From the NCBI GenBank assembly GCA_036345935.2, contig JADWOT020001080.1, positions 29,898-93,897 on the forward strand: a stretch of DNA of 64,000 nt, given 5' to 3'. Numbering within the stretch: position 1 is the stretch's first letter; every line of letters begins with the position of its first letter. Below are positions 56,951 to 64,000 of the stretch, piece after piece. This stretch comes from Taenia hydatigena (Eukaryota > Platyhelminthes > Cestoda > Cyclophyllidea > Taeniidae). The notes beneath the pieces are model-generated. The model saw nothing but the letters and a program-made list of their open reading frames with translations. It searched no databases and was not told where the DNA came from. The translations under genes and the position numbers were made by a program.

Positions 56951-57018
56951 CATTACTTCCTCTCACCGACATCATTAACGACACACTGTGACATCTGTGA
57001 CATCTCTACTCCTCCGAC

Positions 57019-57339
57019 GTGCAGTTTTATCAACTGAAAGGTGCACTGCTTGTCGTGGCACCGCTGTCAGTGTTCACTTTGAGTTACAGTGAGTCCAATA
57101 TCCCCTGTTGTTGACAAGCACTTTCCAGGCTTCCTCGCAGACCCCATAATGGACGGTGCAAAAAGGGGTCTGTTACTATATTTCAGAAAAAATGGCATAA
57201 ATAGTGTGTTAAAGCCATTAAAAATCTTGTTCTCTCTTGTCCCTATTCTTTTTAAAACAGTCCGGTCCGTGAAGTGCTCACCTACACTGTCGGCGCTTGC
57301 TTCAACGTAACTGGTCTGATATCATTTCCTCTCAATTCA
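57019..57339 (+). pseudogene. Family I pseudogene on the plus strand, start codon and frame lost
   Basis: Exon 1 (57019-57088, 70 nt) aligns with the family but begins GTG instead of ATG (GACGTGCAG against GACATGCAG). The 40-nt intron (57089-57128) and its splice sites are intact. Exon 2 (57129-57339) is 211 nt and lacks the same single base as the 2.9-kb copy, so ILFSLVPILF is read in place of the Cys motif and a stop follows. A GTAAGC donor is present, but no exon 3 follows: the sequence diverges after about 57400. The upstream region (56720-56945) retains the promoter with CATAAAA in place of TATAAAA. This is the only full 5' end of the family on the plus strand. Confidence 0.6.
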
Positions 57340-57399
57340 GTAAGCCTACTTCATTTTAACCACGCAAATCGTGGATGTAAATCTTACAACCTTATTTTC

Positions 57400-60300
57400 C
57401 TCTGAGGAAGAGGAGACGCATGGAAAAAACGCGACGCTATGGTGACTCAACGCACTGCATTAAGGCAGGTTTCGAAAAACAGGTTTCTATCCCAATCAAT
57501 TTCAGTACGGCACAAAATGAAAAAATTTAGTCACTGTTTGTTTACTTTATTTTTACCAGTGGATATGTTATCAATTGTCCTGTTGATATTTATCGTCGTA
57601 TTGCTCTTTGACAGTTGCATTTTCGACAGTCGTGAGAAATAGATGCGATGACTTATTGGCTGTGGTTTCCATCCCAACCTTCCTTTTGTTATTGAGGAGT
57701 AATTTGGAATCCTGTGCGCACTGTGGGTTAGATGTAAGGAAACAGAATTTGATGAGGAGACCCTGCTGCTGGAAGATTGACACAGAGGTGCATTTTCTTC
57801 GCCATCTTGCTTGCAAATCTGCCTCAAGAAGTGTCAATTCTTTTCTCGCTTTGGACAAGCAATCTCTGATGCCCTGACCACTTCGTACCATCAATCTGCA
57901 TTTACGCTGCAAGGATGTCATCAACTTCCACTCTGTCTACAAGTCATTCTCACCTTATTCATTGAGGATTTGACATTTCTGCTCTTGCTGTTGTGTTTCC
58001 CATGCTTTTTGCAATTAACTTGATGCCTCTTTGTAGACTTAGTGACACTTAGCTCTCCTATTGTTACAATTTTGCAACCCATTAGCATTGTGGACATTCG
58101 ATTGTACTTTGCTGTGTGATTTGTAGTCAAATGTCTCTGTTTCTTTAGCAATAAATTGTGCGAATCTCAGTCATTGTCTTGTTCTCTTATAAAATAGATT
58201 GGAATCAAATGGCGAGGAGGAGAACTCGTTGATAGATTTGGGTAAAGTGGGCCCGTTTCAACGCCCACACAGTGTTATTCCTTGCATTCTATGGTGAAAT
58301 GTGAGTGGTGAGCATTGTCTAAGATGAGGTCGGAGTAGGTCCGTCGCATTGAGCGCAGATTCTATCCTAGCAGGCTGCGACTTCCGATTAGTGGATGAAA
58401 GGTTTTGTCCCTGTCTCTAAAGCACAAAATAAAACCTGAAAAGAGAACTGTTGCTCAATTTCTGGCTATTTGAATATGAGAGGACAATTTCTGGTAGTCC
58501 AGACGTCTCCGTCTCTTTAAGAAGATGATCATAGACTTGCATTCTTTGAATCTCTTCGATTGTAGCAACATGACACCGAATGCGCCTCGAGGCACTGACA
58601 CAAATGATTGCTTGCTACTTCGTTTAATCTTGTAGGCTGATTAACAGAATAAACCCCGTGAAATGATCACACACTTGTCGCACCATGTCTGTCCGTCGTC
58701 CGGGTTGTCACTGATGCGGACAAAACAAAGTGGCTTGTGCAAACAAGTCAAATGAATGTATCGGACGCGACCAGTTAAACGTGCCTGTAGGTGAGGCTTT
58801 GGGAATTTCTGGCTGATACATTATTGAATTGACGATGGCACTGTGGATATTGGCAAATGAAAACTCGCGAAATAAATTGCTCTGATTTATTTGAGTGGTA
58901 GTTTGATGTGGGTGGTGCACTCTGCCTGGCCCGATCGTCGAAAGAGGCGCTATGGCAGAACCGGAATGAATCCCTTAGCTGGGTCATCAACCAGCCACCC
59001 TATTCATCTCCACATACACGCATACGCATGTTGAGGTAAAGCGTATTCACAAATTGAAATGCATGAACAAAGAATTGGTGCATTACTCCGCCTTACGGTT
59101 TCAGCAGTGTATTGGTACTCTAATGTGCAGGTTTGTTTTTGCAATAAAATAGTATTCAGACCCTCGCAGCCTTGCCGCTTGGCCTCGTTTATGAATGCGA
59201 TGATGAGCAGGCTGTTGCGGTCAGTACGCGTGTTGATTCATTATCACTGCAAGCATTGCCTGCATGTCATGCAGGGAGGTTAGCTGACGCATGTGTGCCG
59301 GTTTCTGCTGGAGCAGTTGCTATGGCTTCAACTTTGTGGCAGGACAGGTTTTAGGGCCTCCAAACTACAAATTCATGTACCCGAGTTCCACGCTACCGGC
59401 GTATTTACTGTAGCCCGAAAAGACTGCCTCCGTCAGGTGTCAAATTTGGCTGAAATCCATTCCAGTGAAGTCTATCCTTATGTCGAGCGTTGGTCTCAAC
59501 ACTCGACCAACCACTGCTCCACTTCCAGCGCATAAGCATGTCGGGTTGTTGCTGCCGACGCCACAGACTACACTGATGAGCTTAAGGCTATTGACGGGTT
59601 ACCTGCATACATGCCAGTAGGTAATGCACTATAGGATTCAAACGACTTCCAGCAACACAAAGCAAATAAGAGCAGCCACGCAGCCTGCCGACACTTAACT
59701 GTTCTCCACTAAATGCAATTCTAGGGGCTCGCTAGCTGGCCTAGATTTGGAAAGCGATGGTAGAATAATGTTGGGATGAAGAAAATGATGCAATATTAAA
59801 TTACAGAGGCGCGCATTACCCCTGATTCCGCAAAGATATGCAGGACAGGACTTAGACTGCAAATCTACCCATTCTTGCCGGAAAGTTATTGCAGTTCAGG
59901 AGAACCAAATGGCGCGTCAATTCGGGTGGATGAATCTGTGAACTGCTAGGCTGTGGACACCAGGCCAGTAGCCAAACTGAAGTGTGGGTGATCCTCTCCA
60001 TTATGCGCAAGCCTGTTCGCAGTTTGCTGCCATCAAAAAGCAGCATTTTTGCAGCCTCTTCTCGTGCGTATTTATTGGATCGAATGTTTGATTAATCCCC
60101 TAAGGCGAAAAACCAACTTGATGCATGCATACTTGCTTGCTGCTTTCTGCCACACAGTCGGTCTAAATTGCGGACTGATTTGAAGTGGCGTAAGCAAAAT
60201 TCGCAACAAACGAATAGTTAAGTGAGGGCCACTTCGTCCACCTCGTGGATACCGTGGCCTGAAATGCTGCATTTACCGAGCTACAAAAGGAACAGGCTGA

Positions 60301-63300
60301 GGCGTTTCTGGGCCACATCATGTACTCCAGGATGATTTGACATCAGTGTGGCGCTACACGGAGAGCTAATTGCTATCAAGACATCAAAGGAACAATATGT
60401 GCACAGCTGCTGGAACAACTCCATATGAAGTGGCATATATCAAACTCAAGCACATCAACCCTCGGAAAGGATGCCACTAGACATTAATTCGCTTCACATC
60501 GAGAGTATAAAGCAGACATATTTATGCAGAGAACAAATGTAAAAATCTTGTCATATAGTGACAGAATCAGGTCCGACTTATCAAAAATAAATCGCTACAC
60601 CAAAGGGACCAAATCAGATCACATGCCTACCTATTTTAATGCAGCAGAAAGCAATAAAAGGGAGGAAGAGCTACGAACTTTCCCAATATCTTGTCAAATT
60701 AAATAATTGCAAAGTGAATGCAAAAACGAAAGAGGCAGGAAAGATGGATGAAATCAGCTCTGTCTTGGCTGCTCTCGACCCAAGTAAGTTAAACGCATCC
60801 ATTAGCAGTGCAATGAAGAGGGCGACGACGGCGACTCGGCGGGAAGAGCGTGAATGACTGCAGTTGTGCCCTGAAAAAAACGTGTTTGAGTATACTTCGC
60901 GCTATCCTTCGCGTTCTGCATTACCATCGCCGTGCAGCCTCGGATCTGGTGCGTTCACACCTTCACTCTCCGTTGTTGCACTAGGAAGAGTGTGCTCTGC
61001 GACCCTACAGAAAAGCTCTTAGCTTTCTTTTTCTTGCCCTGTCAAAAAGCATTGAGGTCTGAGCTTTTACAACGACAGGCTTCCAAACCTTCATCAGGAT
61101 ACCCTAGATGGATAGGAGGCCATATAACACAAAATCAGGCATTAAGCTGGAATGTCAGTTTCTGTTTACAGCGAATGTGAAAATATTGATTTGCCATACC
61201 TATATAGATGCTACTCTAGCCGTGCTGGTTGTCACAAGTAGGGTTAAACGATGGCGTAGTGGAAATATCTCATCGATGGGGAGGCTTGTGGAGCAAAAGT
61301 ATCCGACTAGGGCTGACAATAACGCAATCCAGTTTGGGAAACATTTTATCGCAGCATGCTTTGATAGCCGTTGGCTGTTGAAGGTGAACAGGTGAGGAAT
61401 TAGCTTCCACTCAATTTCTTCTTGTGAACGTAATGGTGCTATGCGAAGATTATTGAACAGATCTCTGGAGAAGTGCTTGCTTAGCAAAAATATTTCGGAA
61501 AGTGTCTGTAACCTACTTTGGGTCAGGGTTTGAGATGCGGAAATAGTGACAGGAAGAGAGGCTACGACAAGTGACAAGTAGTAGCAAATAGTGATGGAAC
61601 GGCGAAAGTGAAAAAAGGCATCGTGGCATTGTCTACACTGCTGCCTGCTTCAGCACCAACACTGTTTCATGCCTTTTAATGTCCACAATTTGCTGCCTCT
61701 CTCTCTGATTTCGTGGATTCGATCTGCTAACAAATAACGCGCCAACAGAAAACACCTGCCCTAAGGGGATTAACTTTCTCATATTTCAATGTCAAAGCTT
61801 GTGACTGATACACTATGTCGAATGAATCATTTCAGCATGCCTAGTTGCCAAAGGAAATTCGCTTAACCCTTGAATGCAACGAATACCTTTAGAGTAGACA
61901 AACTGGCTTTACTAAATTTGCCGCCAGCATAAAACTTTGCTGCTTGCGTCGCGGTTAACGTGAACAATGAAGTTGCTTAGCCTCAACCACTGGCTTGTGG
62001 GGCCCGACTGAGGACTGCACTGCTGCTATGCATAGCAGAATGTCACGTGCGATCCAGTCGAATCTGACATGGCCATGAAAATACTACCGTCCGCCAACAG
62101 AATTCTACCGCTAGTCACGCAGCACCCGGGATGAAAGTATTTAGAGACTGGGTGGTTCACCCATCAACGCAAATGCTTGAGACCGTGAGCTCTCGCCTCA
62201 GAGGCAGCAAGTTATGGCAAAGGACGCATAACTAAGATGCGAAATTAGGCGACGCAGATGCTGAGTGAGAGAGGTAGGAGCAGGAATAGCCGCCTGAGAG
62301 AGCGCTGAGTGAGACGCTGCTTTCATTGATGCAAGCTCACTTAAATCCGCATTTGTAGTGGGCAATGGATTTGCCTCGGTCTTCATTATTCCGACTAGTT
62401 CAAAATAAATGCTTGAAAGAGCAACATGCGGGTGGATGCTGTAAAGCGAACTCGGATGCACCCATCGTGTTCGTGGAATCTTCATACACTGATTGGAGTA
62501 CTTTGGTCTCACAGGATGGGCAGGCACAAAAAGTGACCTGTCTCACCTGGTCGTTCAAGCAGCTGTAATCTGCAGCAAGCGTAATTTTACTCCAAGTATG
62601 CTACAAAAGAACTCGGCGAATCTTGGACTTCGTCAAAGCGTAACACAGTGGGAGTCCAGAAAGCCGTTCAAAAATGGTGGTTCAGCTCTGGCCTTAGATG
62701 TGCAGCAGTCCATCGCTGATGTGCAGTATTGCATGGAAAAGTGCAAAATCACATAGTGAAGTAGCTAAATTAAGGGATGAGGAGAAAATTACGGTTTTTT
62801 GCTTGGCACAATGCTAAGTGTCTCAAGTACTCAGCTGCGAGTGGGTTGCAACCGTGTGAGATTTATTAATTCCATTCGCAGCATCCCTGCAAACACTTGA
62901 CTTAGAGTCTTTCGTTGACAGAATACAACTTACAAAATGAAAACTGACTGCTGGACTATAATCGATGCATGAACATTGTAGTGGAAAGCGCCACCAACAA
63001 CTGAGAATGGAAAGAAGTGAAGTGAAACGCCTACTCACTACTAATTGAATCGCAAAACTTCATCAGACCAACGCAATCAACTCGCCCAGACTCGCTGCCG
63101 TTACTTCTTATCCACCACAGCATCTTGCTCACTTTAATTTGGAAGCGGGCTGTTGAAGTAATGCCTCTCACTTGGCTTTACAAATGGAGGTTATGCACAT
63201 CTCCTTTACTGACTTCCCTGAAAGATACTGACCAAATGGAAGTCAGTCCCACTTGTCTCACCTAAATGCGATCCCTGCACAAACAAATGCCGTGCTATCA

Positions 63301-64000
63301 CTCCGTTATGACATGCCGTCTCTCCTTCTCACAACCGACACTGCTTGCGCATTTGTAGGGTGAAATGCTCGTGTTGCGTTGGCTAGGAATTCTTTGCATT
63401 CACTCCATCTCCCTGTTTCTCACTCATCGTATGCACACCCAAAGACAGGAATGCGAATGAACAAGTTGATGCTGGCAAGACTGCATTGACACAAGCACAG
63501 GGATTGGCGTCTTCGAGGCAAGTACAAGAGAAATGCTGACCCGAATGTGGACGTGTGGAAAAATTGTCCTACCACGTATCGCAAGATATCCTGCAACACG
63601 CACCATGGACCCTTCTCCAAATACCTGCGAATTGCTCACTGTCTTTTACAGTCTCTTTCAACAGGATCGTTAATGCATTGGGTGATTTAAATGGCTCAAT
63701 TTTGTGCAAGCAAAGTGGGGAGAATTTTAGGAATGAGCAAATTTAGAAGGCACCGCACAGCGTCCAAACTAGAAGACAATCCACTTGGTGAACTGGTGTG
63801 AGATGGATTAAAATCACATTTTGATGGTAGATCACAAGGATTTCTTGAATGAAAAGGACATCCCTTGAGAGCTGTGCTCCCGCTGATGCCGAGGCTGTTT
63901 CGGCTGTGTCCATCGTGCATTCACAAAGTGATGCTCGATGCTAACCAACTCCAGCGGTTACTTCAGTTCGCTCACGTTTCATCTCATTGTAATTTACTTC
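57400..64000. other. No supported gene; no array repeats
   Basis: Open frames exist (57571-57924 minus, 59293-59535 plus, 61200-61577 minus, 62198-62527 minus), but none has paired splice sites or a partner copy. The gene-array repeats stop at about 57.4 kb, which may be the right edge of the cluster. Confidence 0.35.

Noticed and set aside
57089..57310. Frames beginning MSPTSP/MSPISP at the family I copies (2.9, 48.6 and 57.1 kb)
   Set aside because: These begin at GTG AGT, which is the intron 1 donor; translating from it reads through the 40-nt intron. The real exon 2 starts 40 nt downstream.
57571..57924. Minus-strand frame with a possible helical segment (KARKELTLLEADLQARW)
   Set aside because: Only a short stretch looks protein-like and a second overlapping frame is equally open; not enough to call.
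60744..60783. Possible first coding exon (MDEISSVLAALDP) followed by GTAAGT
   Set aside because: A single short ATG frame before a donor-like site is expected by chance; no promoter or second exon found.
61200..61577. Minus-strand frame of 125 codons
   Set aside because: Plausible composition, but no repeat partner, promoter or splice evidence.
1..64000. CRISPR arrays, bacterial operons, rRNA genes
   Set aside because: No regularly spaced short repeats, long co-directional frames or rRNA-like stretches; the window is eukaryotic.

Overview
This looks like about 64 kb of nuclear DNA from an invertebrate eukaryote. Nothing bacterial is visible: no operons, Shine-Dalgarno sites or long open frames. 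Coding signal comes as short exons joined by very short introns (repeatedly exactly 40 nt, GTGAGT...AG), with TATA-type core promoters. Tiny introns in small secreted-protein genes fit a parasitic flatworm best, possibly a tapeworm, but I could not search databases and a nematode is not excluded.

The window is a decayed multigene array. The best-supported family (family I) encodes small secreted proteins. Each gene has a 70-nt signal-peptide exon, a 40-nt phase-1 intron, a 212-nt exon with two conserved cysteines and an N-glycosylation motif (CFNVT), a second intron of about 170-185 nt, and a terminal exon. Two copies are intact by eye: 47869-48665 (195 aa) and 25408-26126 (164 aa), both minus strand. 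At least five others are broken (2248-2960, 19800-20310, 37580-38250, 53541-53969, 57019-57339). Further fragments lie at 19717-19809, 22070-22121 and 51430-51600. A divergent subfamily (I-b) is seen only as damaged signal exons at 4703, 35311, 36390 and 52690.

Family II (intact-looking copies 28740-29106 minus and 50063-50319 plus, with remnants at 1434, 21267, 27505, 39440 and 47247) has unrelated protein sequence but the same opening: a 67-nt signal exon, phase 1, then a 38-40-nt intron. In most modules family II runs plus and family I minus, so neighbouring copies form divergent and convergent pairs with a repeat unit of roughly 2.9 kb, clearest at 46.7-50.3 kb. Other recurring coding-like exons sit inside the modules: a terminal exon ending FDY/FDH-stop (15301, 20500, 26735, 36600, about 49.3 and 52.9 kb) and an exon ending TIELV-stop (5793, 30930, 51926). 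Two further duplicated exons lie outside them: a 206-nt Trp-rich exon (13440 and 34085) and a pair at 40785 and 44183.

Layout: 0.2-5.9 kb, first module with opposed pseudogenes; 6-13.2 kb, nothing supportable; 13.2-16 kb, duplicated exon and repeat blocks; 16-19.6 kb, a possible two-exon fragment at 17354-17808; 19.7-21.4 kb, rearranged module; 22-24.9 kb, repeat mosaic with one exon candidate; 25-29.1 kb, module with two intact genes; 29.9-35.2 kb, segmental duplications; 35.2-39.9 kb, I-b and decayed module; 40.3-45 kb, direct segmental duplication; 46.7-51.9 kb, best-preserved module; 52.6-57.4 kb, I-b and two family I pseudogenes; 57.4-64 kb, nothing supportable. No rRNA, tRNA, CRISPR array, reverse transcriptase or transposase was recognised. 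All gene models were read by hand.
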